64,000 bases of DNA, from assembly GCF_002156875.1 (NCBI RefSeq), contig NZ_NCSY01000004.1, forward strand, positions 248,001 to 312,000. The letters run 5' to 3'. The DNA is from Bacillus sp. EAC. GTDB lineage: Bacteria; Bacillota; Bacilli; Bacillales; Bacillaceae_G. The translations under genes were made by a program, and so were the position numbers. Of the stretch, positions 24,335 to 32,420 are shown piece after piece; positions within the stretch are counted from its first letter, which is position 1, and each line of letters starts with the position of its first letter. The notes beneath the pieces are model-generated. The model was given only the letters and a program-made list of their open reading frames with translations, had not been told where the DNA came from and did not search any database.

Positions 24335-25073
24335 TAAAAAAATAATCATTAGTTTACTATTTACAATATTATTAGCGCTTAGTTTAATCTATTGGTTTTA
24401 TCTTGCAAAGCCAAAACCGTTTTATTCGGAAAGAACTTTAAAACATATCATTAATGAATCCACTGAGATGGCTTTTGCAAAGGAAATTCAAGATATCATC
24501 TATATTGATCAAAAGCATGTTTACGTACCAATAATATCAAAACGAAATGAATATGGTGTTAGCTTTTGGAAATGGGAACACCATAAATGGAAAGTCGTAA
24601 GTATATCTAATAAAGGTGGAATGCCAACTCTTTGGAAAATAAACCCTCATGATCCTGCCTCATATGCTATGTTTTGGAATTATAGTCCGGACGATCATGT
24701 GTATGAGATAAAGATTAGATTTTTACGCTCTCGAGGATTTCAAGTTTCAGATAACATTAATTATTACACACCTAAAATTCAAATGGAAAAAAGAGTTAGT
24801 CTCAAAAATAAAACATACGGTTATTTTAAATATCCTCAAAATTGGGTTGAAATTCAAAAGTTGGAACAGAAGATAGAATCAAGTAATAAATCAATATTAG
24901 ATGACGATGCTTACCCAACTTCAATAAGTCTATCAATGACAACATACGACAAAGTAGGAAAAGAGATCTTTCCCGAAAATTCTATTAATGGGATTGGTTA
25001 TACCTTTGAAGATGATCTCTTTGACAATGTTATTGAAGAAGACGATCACCAAGTAGAAAATCGTAATTATTAA
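24324..25073 (+). CDS. Unknown membrane-anchored protein, second of the pair
   Basis: The protein has 249 residues from ATG 24324, which GGAGG precedes; the frame is open further upstream but overlaps the previous gene heavily. A single N-terminal span (KIIISLLFTILLALSLIYWF) is followed by an external domain with many aromatic residues (YGVSFWKWEHHKWKVVSIS). A conserved-looking acidic tail (DDDAYPTS ... EEDDHQVENRNY) ends it. No known domain is seen. It overlaps the preceding gene by 11 bases and must be cotranslated with it. Function is unknown. Confidence 0.75.
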   Translation: MLTNKKIIISLLFTILLALSLIYWFYLAKPKPFYSERTLKHIINESTEMAFAKEIQDIIYIDQKHVYVPIISKRNEYGVSFWKWEHHKWKVVSISNKGGMPTLWKINPHDPASYAMFWNYSPDDHVYEIKIRFLRSRGFQVSDNINYYTPKIQMEKRVSLKNKTYGYFKYPQNWVEIQKLEQKIESSNKSILDDDAYPTSISLSMTTYDKVGKEIFPENSINGIGYTFEDDLFDNVIEEDDHQVENRNY

Positions 25074-25159
25074 TCAAATAAATAACTATTGTCAATAATT
25101 TGTCTTTCATCCAAATAATGAATACAATCAGATTAGGTTAAAGTTAATGGAGGAAAGAA

Positions 25160-25675
25160 ATGAACAGTAAATTAATCATTAACGTTTTATCTGCATTATC
25201 CATTTCGATTTTATTAGCAGGTTGCAGTAGTGATAAAAAAGAAGTGAATCTTACTAGTGGGCATAAAAATCATGAAAATCATGATGAACATAACAATACG
25301 AGTGATATTCGTGAACAAACAAAAAACAAAGAAACTTTACCAACGTTCTTGGCTGTAAAAGAACCACAAATCCAACAAATATATTTAGTTGCTGCACAAA
25401 ATGCGGAACTATTGAAAAATATACCATGCTACTGTGGATGTGGTGAAAGCGTTGGACATAAAAGTAATTTAGATTGTTTTATTAATGAACAAAAACAAGA
25501 TGGATCAATCGTATGGGATAGTCATGCCACAACATGTGTAAATTGCATGGAAATCGCTCTAGAATCAGCTACTTTAAAACAAAAGGGAAAAACAAATTTA
25601 GAAATTAGAAATTATATAGATAACAAATATAAAGATGGATATGCAAAACCAACAAACACACCAATGCCAACCTGA
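25160..25675 (+). CDS. PCYCGC-motif lipoprotein
   Basis: This 171-residue lipoprotein has lipobox LLAGC (Cys near residue 22), then a His/Asn-rich linker (HKNHENHDEHNN). The family core is IPCYCGCGESVGHKSNLDCF, with further Cys residues in TCVNCMEIA. The PCYCGC motif defines a domain family of unknown function found in Bacillaceae surface lipoproteins; the Cys/His content suggests metal (perhaps copper) or redox chemistry. The first copy of the 127-bp tandem repeat begins within the final codons, so the repeat supplies the 3-prime end. Confidence 0.88.
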   Translation: MNSKLIINVLSALSISILLAGCSSDKKEVNLTSGHKNHENHDEHNNTSDIREQTKNKETLPTFLAVKEPQIQQIYLVAAQNAELLKNIPCYCGCGESVGHKSNLDCFINEQKQDGSIVWDSHATTCVNCMEIALESATLKQKGKTNLEIRNYIDNKYKDGYAKPTNTPMPT

Positions 25676-26222
25676 AAAGTGGAAAAAGCTTTTTCAGCTC
25701 TGAGAGGAAAATCTCCGACTACTTGAAGAAGTGGTGACATTTCCACTTCAAAAGTTGTTGGAATTTTACCGAAGAGCTAGCTTTTGGAACTAGACAACCT
25801 GAAAAGTGGAAAAAGCTTGTTCAGCTCTGAGAGGAAAATCTCCGACTACTTGAAGAAGTGGTGACATTTCCATTTCAAAAGTTGTTGGAATTTTACCGAA
25901 GAGCTAGCTTTTGGAACTAGACAACCTGAAAAGTGGAAAAAGCTTTTTCAGCTCTGAGAGGAAAATCTCCGACTACTTGAAGAAGTGGTGACATTTCCAT
26001 TTCAAAAGTTGTTGGAATTTTACCGAAGAGCTAGCTTTTGGAACTAGACAGCATGAAAAGTGGAGGCGCCTTGTTCAGACCCGACAAGCATAAGACGAAG
26101 AACAATGAAAGTTGGTTTATACTTTCAATGGGCTTTGGCTTATGACCTCGAGGGTCTAGGCGCAGGAACTAGACAACCTAAAAAGTGGAGGCGCCTTGTT
26201 CAGATCCTACATTCAAAAGTCT
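25668..26222 (+). repeat. Tandem array of 127-bp hairpin modules
   Basis: Units starting CAACCTGAAAAGTGGA (or variants) begin at 25668, 25795, 25922, 26049 and 26174, spaced 127, 127, 127 and 125 bp. Units 1-3 are nearly identical (type A), with arms CAGCTCT and AGAGCTAGCTTTT. Unit 4 is type B, with arms GGCGCC/TAGGCGC, AGACCC/GGGTCT and CATAAG/CTTATG. Unit 5 is a truncated type B. All share the joint ACTAGACA. The array overlaps the stop of the PCYCGC gene. It codes for nothing. Confidence 0.9.
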
Positions 26223-26228
26223 GTAGCG

Positions 26229-26278
26229 CACAATAAAAAGTGATTCTTACGCAAAAATGCATAAGAATCACTTTTTTA
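26229..26278. terminator. Bidirectional terminator
   Basis: AAAAAGTGATTCTTA pairs with TAAGAATCACTTTTT around a 12-base loop. It ends the small minus-strand gene and isolates the repeat array. Confidence 0.85.
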
Positions 26279-26279
26279 T

Positions 26280-26447
26280 TTATAATCTTGGTCGATCGTT
26301 ATTGTGCGAAATTCTCGTTAATTCTTCATGCAACACTTGATGTTCAGTTTTGTGAGGAGCAGTGGTTCCGAATTTCTTTTCCATAAAAAAGGCAAATATT
26401 ACGGCTACGAAACAAATTCCCCAGAATAGATATCCGATTATGGTCAT
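26280..26447 (-). CDS. Small single-span membrane protein (55 aa)
   Basis: A 55-codon frame starts at ATG 26447 after AAGGAG with 9-base spacing. It has one hydrophobic segment (IIGYLFWGICFVAVIFAFF) followed by a hydrophilic tail rich in His and Glu (HKTEHQVLHEELTR). Start signal, single span and the terminator at its stop support a real gene. It is divergent from the cad operon. Function is unknown. Confidence 0.65.
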   Translation of the reverse strand: MTIIGYLFWGICFVAVIFAFFMEKKFGTTAPHKTEHQVLHEELTRISHNNDRPRL

Positions 26448-26525
26448 TTAAGCTTCTCCTTGCACGAGTATTACTACTCTTTTCTTTATCTTATGAAATA
26501 TTCCTTTAAAATTTACAAATAATTT

Positions 26526-26555
26526 TTGACACATATGAACGAACGCTCATATAAT
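26526..26555 (+). promoter_or_regulatory. Sigma-A promoter of the cad operon
   Basis: TTGACA (26526-26531) and TATAAT (26550-26555) are both consensus, with an 18-bp spacer that is occupied by the first operator. Confidence 0.85.
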
Positions 26556-26589
26556 AGTATTAATAAAACATATGAATGATTGCTCATGT
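26533..26589 (+). promoter_or_regulatory. Twin ArsR/CadC-type operators
   Basis: Two 20-bp dyads of form ATATGA-N8-TCATRT lie at 26533-26552 and 26570-26589, 37 bp apart, with near-identical spacers ACGAACGC and ATGATTGC. The first lies between the -35 and -10 boxes; the second is just downstream of the expected transcription start. Confidence 0.8.
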
Positions 26590-26608
26590 ATTCATAGGAG
26601 GACTTAAT

Positions 26609-26992
26609 ATGATTGAGGAAAAGAAGAAGGTTGATGATGTTTGTGAAGAGTCTTGTCAGCAAACCATTATGCATGAGGATACAATACGTACAGTTAAAGA
26701 AAGTATGTTGAATATTGAAACACTTACAGGTGTAGCTGATTTATTCAAGGTGTTAGGTGATAAAACGAGAACAAGAATATTACATGCGCTTAGCCAATCT
26801 GAAATGTGTGTTTGTGATCTAGCACATTTATTAGAAATGACACAATCTTCAATTTCACATCAGCTACGTGTATTAAAACAAGCTCATTTAGTAAAAAATC
26901 GTAAAGAAGGTAAAGTAGTTTATTATTCTTTGGCGGATGATCATGTAACACAAATTTTCAATCAGGCACTCGAGCATATTTTAGAGGACTAA
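26609..26992 (+). CDS. ArsR/SmtB-family metal-sensing repressor (CadC type)
   Basis: The protein has 127 residues from ATG 26609, which AGGAGG precedes; an earlier in-frame ATG at 26576 lies inside the second operator. It is a winged-helix repressor with the CadC alpha-3 metal site SEMCVCDLAHLL and N-terminal Cys residues (VCEESC) that can complete a thiolate Cd/Pb/Zn site. The recognition helix is MTQSSISHQLRVLKQAHLV. It likely represses its own operon through the twin operators and releases on metal binding. The P-type ATPase gene follows about 30 bp downstream. Confidence 0.92.
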   Translation: MIEEKKKVDDVCEESCQQTIMHEDTIRTVKESMLNIETLTGVADLFKVLGDKTRTRILHALSQSEMCVCDLAHLLEMTQSSISHQLRVLKQAHLVKNRKEGKVVYYSLADDHVTQIFNQALEHILED

Positions 26993-27024
26993 AGTATTGG
27001 TGTTTTGGGGAGGAGTTGAGTGTT

Positions 27025-29151
27025 TTGGGTGCGGGACAAAGGCAAGTTCGTAAGGAATTAAAATTAGAAGGATTAGATTGTGCGAATTGTGCAATGAAAA
27101 TAGAAAAAGGTGTTTCTTCAATTAAAGATGTTGATTCATGTTCAGTCAATTTTGCAACAGTGACGATGACCATAACAACTAGCGAAGAGAAACAAGAGAA
27201 GGTAATAAAAGAGGCGAAAGATAAAATTAAAAATCTTGAGCCACATATTAACCCTTTATTAAAAGAAGAAGTTGAATCAAAGCAAGAAAAGCCCGGACTA
27301 AATAATGATACGAAAAAACTACTAATTAAGCTTAGTCTTGGTGGTGTAATTCTTCTATTAGCCATTTTTTTAAAAGTACCAAATGTCTTTTTATTGATTT
27401 TATATCTAACTGCTTATTTAATTGCTGGAGCAGATGTAGTCATGAAGGCGATTAAAAATATATTTAATGGGCAAATATTTGATGAAAACTTTTTAATGGG
27501 TGTTGCCACGATTGGAGCATTTATTATTGGTGAATATCCTGAAGCAGTTGCTGTAATGTTGTTTTATCAATTAGGTGAGTTGTTCCAAAGCATAGCTGTT
27601 AATCGTTCTCGTCATTCAATTTCAAAATTAATGGATATTAGACCTGATTTTGCGAATGTAAAGACTGAGAACAAAACGAAGAGAATGCATGCAGAGGAAA
27701 TAAAAATAGGTGACATTATTGTTGTTAAACCTGGTGAAAGAATCCCTCTAGACGGACTAATTACTTATGGTTCAACAAGCGTTGATACTTCAGCTTTAAC
27801 AGGGGAATCATTGCCGCGTGAAGTATTTGAGGGTGAGGAAGTGTTAAGTGGTTTCATTAATTTACAAGGTGTACTTGAAATTAAAGTAACAAAGGAATTT
27901 AATGAATCGACAGTTTCAAAGATTTTAGAATTGGTTCAAAATGCAACAAATAAAAAAGCGCCTACGGAGAATTTTATAACTAAATTCGCAAAAGTTTATA
28001 CGCCTATTGTAGTTATTACAGCAGCAATCATAGCTGTCATTCCTCCAATTGTTATGTCTGGTGAAACTTTATATGATTGGGTGTATCGAGCATTAATCTT
28101 TTTAGTTATATCATGTCCGTGTGCACTAGTAGTTTCAATTCCACTGGGGTTCTTTGGAGGAATTGGTGCTGCATCAAAATCTGGCGTTTTAGTTAAGGGT
28201 AGTAATTATTTAGAAGCTTTAAATGATGTGAAATATATTGTTTTTGATAAAACGGGTACGTTAACAAAAGGTCAATTTGAAGTAAGTTCAATTAATCCAA
28301 GAAATGGTTTTTCAGAAGAAGAACTATTGGAATTAGCTGCTTATGCGGAATATTTCTCAACACATCCTATAGCTCTTTCGATACGTCATAAATTTGGAAA
28401 AGAAATAATAGGAGACAAACTTTCAAATTATAAAGAAATTGCTGGACATGGAATTAGTGTGTTAGTTGAAAAAGATGAGGTTTTAGCGGGAAACGCGCGA
28501 CTAATGAATACTCATCATATTCTATTTGATGAATTACATGAAACTGGTACAATTGTGTATCTGGCAAAGAATAATGAGTATGTTGGATCGATTCTCATTT
28601 CAGATCAGTTAAAAGAAGATGCAACCAAAGCAATTTCAAATCTTAAACGGGTTGGAATCAAAAAAACAATTATGCTAACAGGGGATTTAAATATAGTTGC
28701 CCAAGAGATTGGTAGCAAGATAGGAATAGATGAGATTTATTCAGAGCTACTTCCACATCAAAAGGTTGAAAAACTAGAACTTATCGAAAAGATGAAGCTT
28801 AAAAAAGAAAAAATTGCATTTGTTGGAGACGGCATTAATGATGCGCCGGTATTAGCACGTGCAGATGTAGGAATTGCAATGGGTGGAATTGGATCCGATG
28901 CAGCAATTGAAGCAGCGGACGTTGTACTAATGTCTGATGAACCTTCGAAAATTGTTGATGCAATACGAATTGCAAAACGGACTAGACAAATTGTTTGGCA
29001 AAACATCTTCTTCGCATTAGCAGTAAAAACCTTTTTCTTATTACTCGGAGTTATCGGAATTGCAACTATGTGGGAAGCTGTCATTTCAGATGTAGGTGTA
29101 ACCGTGTTAGCAGTATTGAATTCGATGAGGATTTTAAGAATGAAACGATAA
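27025..29151 (+). CDS. cadA: Heavy-metal translocating P1B-type ATPase (CadA-like)
   Basis: This protein of about 708 residues exports Cd/Zn/Pb. It has an N-terminal HMA domain with metal motif LDCANC near residues 17-22, then membrane helices, the actuator TGES motif, and the transmembrane CPC motif (SCPCALV). The phosphorylation motif DKTGTLT, HP motif (THPIALS) and hinge GDGINDAPVL follow. The longest frame begins at TTG 27016, but AGGAG abuts it; TTG 27025, 9 bases from AGGAG, is a better start. It is cotranscribed with the CadC-type repressor, so export is induced by metal. Confidence 0.92.
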   Translation: MGAGQRQVRKELKLEGLDCANCAMKIEKGVSSIKDVDSCSVNFATVTMTITTSEEKQEKVIKEAKDKIKNLEPHINPLLKEEVESKQEKPGLNNDTKKLLIKLSLGGVILLLAIFLKVPNVFLLILYLTAYLIAGADVVMKAIKNIFNGQIFDENFLMGVATIGAFIIGEYPEAVAVMLFYQLGELFQSIAVNRSRHSISKLMDIRPDFANVKTENKTKRMHAEEIKIGDIIVVKPGERIPLDGLITYGSTSVDTSALTGESLPREVFEGEEVLSGFINLQGVLEIKVTKEFNESTVSKILELVQNATNKKAPTENFITKFAKVYTPIVVITAAIIAVIPPIVMSGETLYDWVYRALIFLVISCPCALVVSIPLGFFGGIGAASKSGVLVKGSNYLEALNDVKYIVFDKTGTLTKGQFEVSSINPRNGFSEEELLELAAYAEYFSTHPIALSIRHKFGKEIIGDKLSNYKEIAGHGISVLVEKDEVLAGNARLMNTHHILFDELHETGTIVYLAKNNEYVGSILISDQLKEDATKAISNLKRVGIKKTIMLTGDLNIVAQEIGSKIGIDEIYSELLPHQKVEKLELIEKMKLKKEKIAFVGDGINDAPVLARADVGIAMGGIGSDAAIEAADVVLMSDEPSKIVDAIRIAKRTRQIVWQNIFFALAVKTFFLLLGVIGIATMWEAVISDVGVTVLAVLNSMRILRMKR

Positions 29152-29182
29152 AAAACCTAACAATTTTGTTAGGTTTTTTAAC
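29150..29182. terminator. Terminator of the cad operon
   Basis: AAAACCTAACAA pairs with TGTTAGGTTTT around a short T loop, followed by T-rich DNA. The DedA gene ends inside its right arm. Confidence 0.85.
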
Positions 29183-29789
29183 TTGAATGGCGTCTTTTTT
29201 TGATAAAATAGAAAAGGAAGACACCTAGAATTATGGCTAGCACACCATAGATAATCGACGAATAAATATCCATATACTCAACAATTTTTTTCCATGATGC
29301 TCCAACTGATGCACCCACATAAACAAGAATTGTATTCCAAATTAGTGAACCAAGGAGAGTAAATAATAAAAAAGTCCAAAAGTTCATTCGAGACATTCCA
29401 GCAGGGATTGAGATTAAACTTCGTATTAAAGGTATTAATCGGCAGAAAAACACTGTCCAAACACCATATTTGGAAAACCAGTCATTTGCTTTATGTATAT
29501 CTTTTTTTGTAAGACGAAGGAAATGTCCCCATTTTGCTACAATTCTTTCAAGCTTTTTCACATCAAGTAATGTACCGATTCCATACAAGATGATTGCACC
29601 AACAATTGATCCTAAAGTTGAGTAGAATATCACGCCGATTTTTGTTAGGGAAGATTGGGTTGTCATGAACCCTCCGAAAGTTAAAATCACCTCAGATGGG
29701 ATTGGAGGGAAAATATTTTCGAGTGCTATTAATAAAAAAATCCCAAAATAACCGAATGAATTCATTGTTTCAATTATCCAATTTTGCAT
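29178..29789 (-). CDS. DedA-family membrane protein
   Basis: This 203-residue protein has the DedA/SNARE-associated fold. The family motif E-x3-PxPsEvil appears as LENIFFPIPSEVILTFGGFM near residue 24. FFCRLIPLIRSLISIPAGMSRM is the conserved re-entrant region. Members act as undecaprenyl-phosphate or phospholipid flippases at the membrane; no more precise role is visible. It is convergent with the cad operon and stands alone. Confidence 0.9.
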   Translation of the reverse strand: MQNWIIETMNSFGYFGIFLLIALENIFPPIPSEVILTFGGFMTTQSSLTKIGVIFYSTLGSIVGAIILYGIGTLLDVKKLERIVAKWGHFLRLTKKDIHKANDWFSKYGVWTVFFCRLIPLIRSLISIPAGMSRMNFWTFLLFTLLGSLIWNTILVYVGASVGASWKKIVEYMDIYSSIIYGVLAIILGVFLFYFIKKRRHSS

Positions 29790-29904
29790 GACCGTACCTC
29801 TATTTTAAGTTATTTAGTATATAAGAGTTAAATGAAACTACATATTCAACATTGTGCAAAATATACTATGCAAATAGACATGAATGCAAGTTTTATGTGG
29901 TTTT

Positions 29905-29982
29905 ATGATGAAGAAATTAATATTAGTAGTTAGTATGCTAGTTAGTATAATGGTAGTTATTAACCAGCTCAATTTAAACTAG
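29905..29982 (+). CDS. Possible 25-residue membrane peptide
   Basis: The frame reads MMKKLILVVSMLVSIMVV and then a short polar tail. The hydrophobic segment and a start near the next gene (12 bp before the HAD start) suggest a small peptide, but no ribosome site precedes it. It could be a leader peptide or nothing. Confidence 0.25.
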   Translation: MMKKLILVVSMLVSIMVVINQLNLN

Positions 29983-29994
29983 GGGTGATCTAAA

Positions 29995-30618
29995 TTGTAT
30001 AAAGCAATTATATTCGATGTAGATGGTACGATTTTAGATACTGAGTCTGCAATTTTAAAATCATTTCAAAAAACATTATTAGACCATACAGGTGTAGAAC
30101 ATAAACTTTCGAATTTAATATTTTGCTTAGGGATTCCAGGGAAAGAATCATTAAAAAGACTTAATATTGAAAATGTAGATGAAGTTCATAAAGAATGGTG
30201 TAAGAATGTCTTACTGTTTTCACATGAAGTAAGTGTATTTAATGGACTGAAAAAAATCATCGAAACAATTGCCTTAAATAAAATGACAGGCGTTGTTACT
30301 TCTAAAACCAGACAAGAAATGAGAAATGAATATGATTCCTTTGAGTTAAATACTCATCTTCCACTTGAAATTTGTGCGGATGATACAGTGCACCATAAGC
30401 CACATCCACAACCTCTGCAAACTTTTTTGGAAAAAGCGTCGGTTCAACCGAGTGAAGCAATTTACATTGGTGATTCTATTTATGATATGCAGTGTGCAAA
30501 AGCAGCTGGGGTTCATTTTGGTCTAGCCTTATGGGGAGCTAAATCTGCAGAAAATTTTATCGATGCAGAATATATTTTTGAAAAACCAAAGGATTTATTA
30601 CAATTAATAAAGAAATAA
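29995..30618 (+). CDS. HAD-superfamily hydrolase (subfamily IA phosphatase)
   Basis: This 207-residue HAD phosphatase has motif I DVDGTILDTE (residues 8-17, catalytic Asp pair), motif II in GVVTSKTR, motif III Lys in HHKPHPQPL, and motif IV in YIGDSIYDMQCA. The cap is C1-type. It resembles small-molecule phosphatases of the phosphoglycolate/PPi-releasing group, with no clear substrate. TTG 29995 is preceded by AGGGGTGA. GNAT genes follow on the same strand; the spacing is short enough for a loose operon. Confidence 0.88.
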   Translation: MYKAIIFDVDGTILDTESAILKSFQKTLLDHTGVEHKLSNLIFCLGIPGKESLKRLNIENVDEVHKEWCKNVLLFSHEVSVFNGLKKIIETIALNKMTGVVTSKTRQEMRNEYDSFELNTHLPLEICADDTVHHKPHPQPLQTFLEKASVQPSEAIYIGDSIYDMQCAKAAGVHFGLALWGAKSAENFIDAEYIFEKPKDLLQLIKK

Positions 30619-30653
30619 AGTTGAACTAGTGAAAAGATAAGGTAGGGATTAAT

Positions 30654-31067
30654 ATGTCATCAAATTTTGAAGCAATCTTTGAAGCGCCAAGTGCAAAAGA
30701 GTATGTTGATTTAAGAGTTGCAGCAGGTTTAAGTCCTAAAGAAATTGAAGCTTCTTCAATCGGATTAAGCAATTCAGTTCATGTTGTAACATTTAGAGAT
30801 CAGTCTAAGCTGATTGGAATGGGTAGAATTATTGGTGACGGTGGTTGTTTTTTTCAAATCGTTGATATAGCTGTTGATCCTGAATATCAAGGTAAAGGGA
30901 TTGGAAATCATATCATGAGTGAATTAACGAATTTTATCGAGAACAAGTTACCAAAAGGGGCCTATATTAGTTTAATAGCTGATTTACCTGCAGATGGATT
31001 ATATGAAAAATTTGGATTTGATTATACTGCACCCAAATCTGTCGGAATGTACCGAGCAATTAGATAA
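30654..31067 (+). CDS. GNAT N-acetyltransferase (small)
   Basis: This 137-residue acetyltransferase has the acetyl-CoA motif VDIAVDPEYQGKGIGNHIM and the C-terminal LYEKFGFDYTAPKSVGMYR. The start at ATG 30654 follows AGGTAGGGA. The group with MYRAIR-like ends occurs widely in Firmicutes with unknown substrates. It lies 35 bp after the HAD gene and 30 bp before another GNAT. Confidence 0.85.
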   Translation: MSSNFEAIFEAPSAKEYVDLRVAAGLSPKEIEASSIGLSNSVHVVTFRDQSKLIGMGRIIGDGGCFFQIVDIAVDPEYQGKGIGNHIMSELTNFIENKLPKGAYISLIADLPADGLYEKFGFDYTAPKSVGMYRAIR

Positions 31068-31096
31068 ACTGTTTTGGAATTATAGGAGGGAAACTT

Positions 31097-31651
31097 ATGT
31101 TTAAAATTCAATTAGATTCTGAGCTTTCTATTAACTTATTAACCCCAAAATATGCTGGTATCCTTGTTGAAGCACTAATTGAAAATCAAGAATGCTTGAA
31201 AGAATGGTTAATCTGGGCTGAAACTATACCTAGTGTTGAAGAGTATAAAAAAACAATTATTCCAATGTGGCTTCAAAAGTTTGCTGATAATAATGGTTTT
31301 GAAACAGCCATTTTTTATAAAGATGAACTTATTGGAATGGCAGGGTTACATTATATCGATTGGACCAATCAAGCGACAGAAATAGGCTATTGGTTAAGCA
31401 ATCGTTGGCAAGGAAAAGGAATTATGACACGTGTTGTTGAAGGGTTGACTACATATTGCTTTAAGGAACTTGAGCTTAATCGAGTTGTAATAAGAGCTGC
31501 AGTTGAAAATAGAAAGAGCAGAGCGATTCCAGAACGACTTGAATTTAAAGAAGAAGGTATACTTAGAGCAGCGCAACAAATAAGAGGTAGTTCAGTCGAT
31601 TTAGCAATCTATAGCATGCTGAAACAAGACTGGAAACAGAGAAATAAATAA
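31097..31651 (+). CDS. RimJ/RimL-like GNAT acetyltransferase
   Basis: This 184-residue acetyltransferase of the ribosomal-protein/serine N-acetyltransferase type (like YdaF) has ENQECLKEWLIWAE at the N-terminus, the acetyl-CoA loop NRWQGKGIMTRVVEGL and RVVIRAAVENRKSRAIPERLEF near the end. GGAGGG precedes ATG 31097. A terminator follows, so HAD, GNAT and GNAT may form one transcript. Confidence 0.86.
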   Translation: MFKIQLDSELSINLLTPKYAGILVEALIENQECLKEWLIWAETIPSVEEYKKTIIPMWLQKFADNNGFETAIFYKDELIGMAGLHYIDWTNQATEIGYWLSNRWQGKGIMTRVVEGLTTYCFKELELNRVVIRAAVENRKSRAIPERLEFKEEGILRAAQQIRGSSVDLAIYSMLKQDWKQRNK

Positions 31652-31666
31652 AGAGTAGAGAAGTAC

Positions 31667-31697
31667 GTTAGCTTATCTTGCTAACGTTTCTTTATGG
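31667..31697 (+). terminator. Terminator
   Basis: ACGTTAGC pairs with GCTAACGT around TTATCTT, followed by a short T-rich stretch. Confidence 0.75.
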
Positions 31698-31734
31698 TTT
31701 TTATAGATGAATGCTAGGTAATTAGGAGGGATTT

Positions 31735-32403
31735 ATGAAAAACTATGAGATTATTCTTTTCGATCTAGATGGTACATTAACTGATCCTAAAGTGGGAATT
31801 GTCAACTCAATTAAATATGCTCTTCATAAAATGAAAAAGCCTGGATTAATAGAATTAGATCTTTTAAAATTCATAGGTCCACCAATACAACATTCATTTG
31901 CGAATATATGTCACATGAATGAAGAAGAGGTACAACAAGCAGTTCATTATTATCGTGAGTACTTTTCAAAAAATGGTATGATGGAAAATAAGTTATATGA
32001 TGGCATAAGAGAACTTTTAAATGCATTACATAAAGAGGGTAAGAAATTACTCGTTGCAACTTCTAAACCAACAGTATTTGCAGTTCAGATTGTAAACTAT
32101 TTTCAACTAGAAAATTATTTTATTGAAGTTGTTGGGAGTGAATTAGATGGTACGAGAATTGACAAGAAGGATATCATTGAGTACATCTTTCAAAAATATG
32201 CGTTTTTCCCTAAACAGAATGCAGTTATGATAGGAGATCGCTCTCACGATATAATAGGTGCAAAAAAGATGAATGTGCATTCTATTGGAGTGGAGTATGG
32301 ATACGGTAGTAAAGAAGAATTAGTAAATGCAGGGGCCGATTATATTGCAAAAAGTGTGAGTCATTTAAACATGCTTTTACAAGATAATAAGGTTAATAGA
32401 TAG
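31735..32403 (+). CDS. HAD-superfamily hydrolase (phosphoglycolate phosphatase / 5'-nucleotidase type)
   Basis: This 222-residue HAD enzyme has motif I DLDGTLTDPKVGIVNSI, a C1 cap, motif II LLVATSKPT and motif IV VMIGDRSHDIIGAKK. DLDGTLTDP followed by an IVNS segment is typical of nucleotidase-like HADs rather than beta-phosphoglucomutase. GGAGGG precedes ATG 31735. An MFS gene starts about 17 bp downstream on the same strand, so both are likely cotranscribed. Confidence 0.88.
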   Translation: MKNYEIILFDLDGTLTDPKVGIVNSIKYALHKMKKPGLIELDLLKFIGPPIQHSFANICHMNEEEVQQAVHYYREYFSKNGMMENKLYDGIRELLNALHKEGKKLLVATSKPTVFAVQIVNYFQLENYFIEVVGSELDGTRIDKKDIIEYIFQKYAFFPKQNAVMIGDRSHDIIGAKKMNVHSIGVEYGYGSKEELVNAGADYIAKSVSHLNMLLQDNKVNR

Positions 32404-32420
32404 AGTGATTGGGAGGAACT

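Noticed and set aside
25668-26222. CRISPR array
   Set aside because: The repeats are 127-bp contiguous modules without short repeats and unique spacers, and no cas genes are near.
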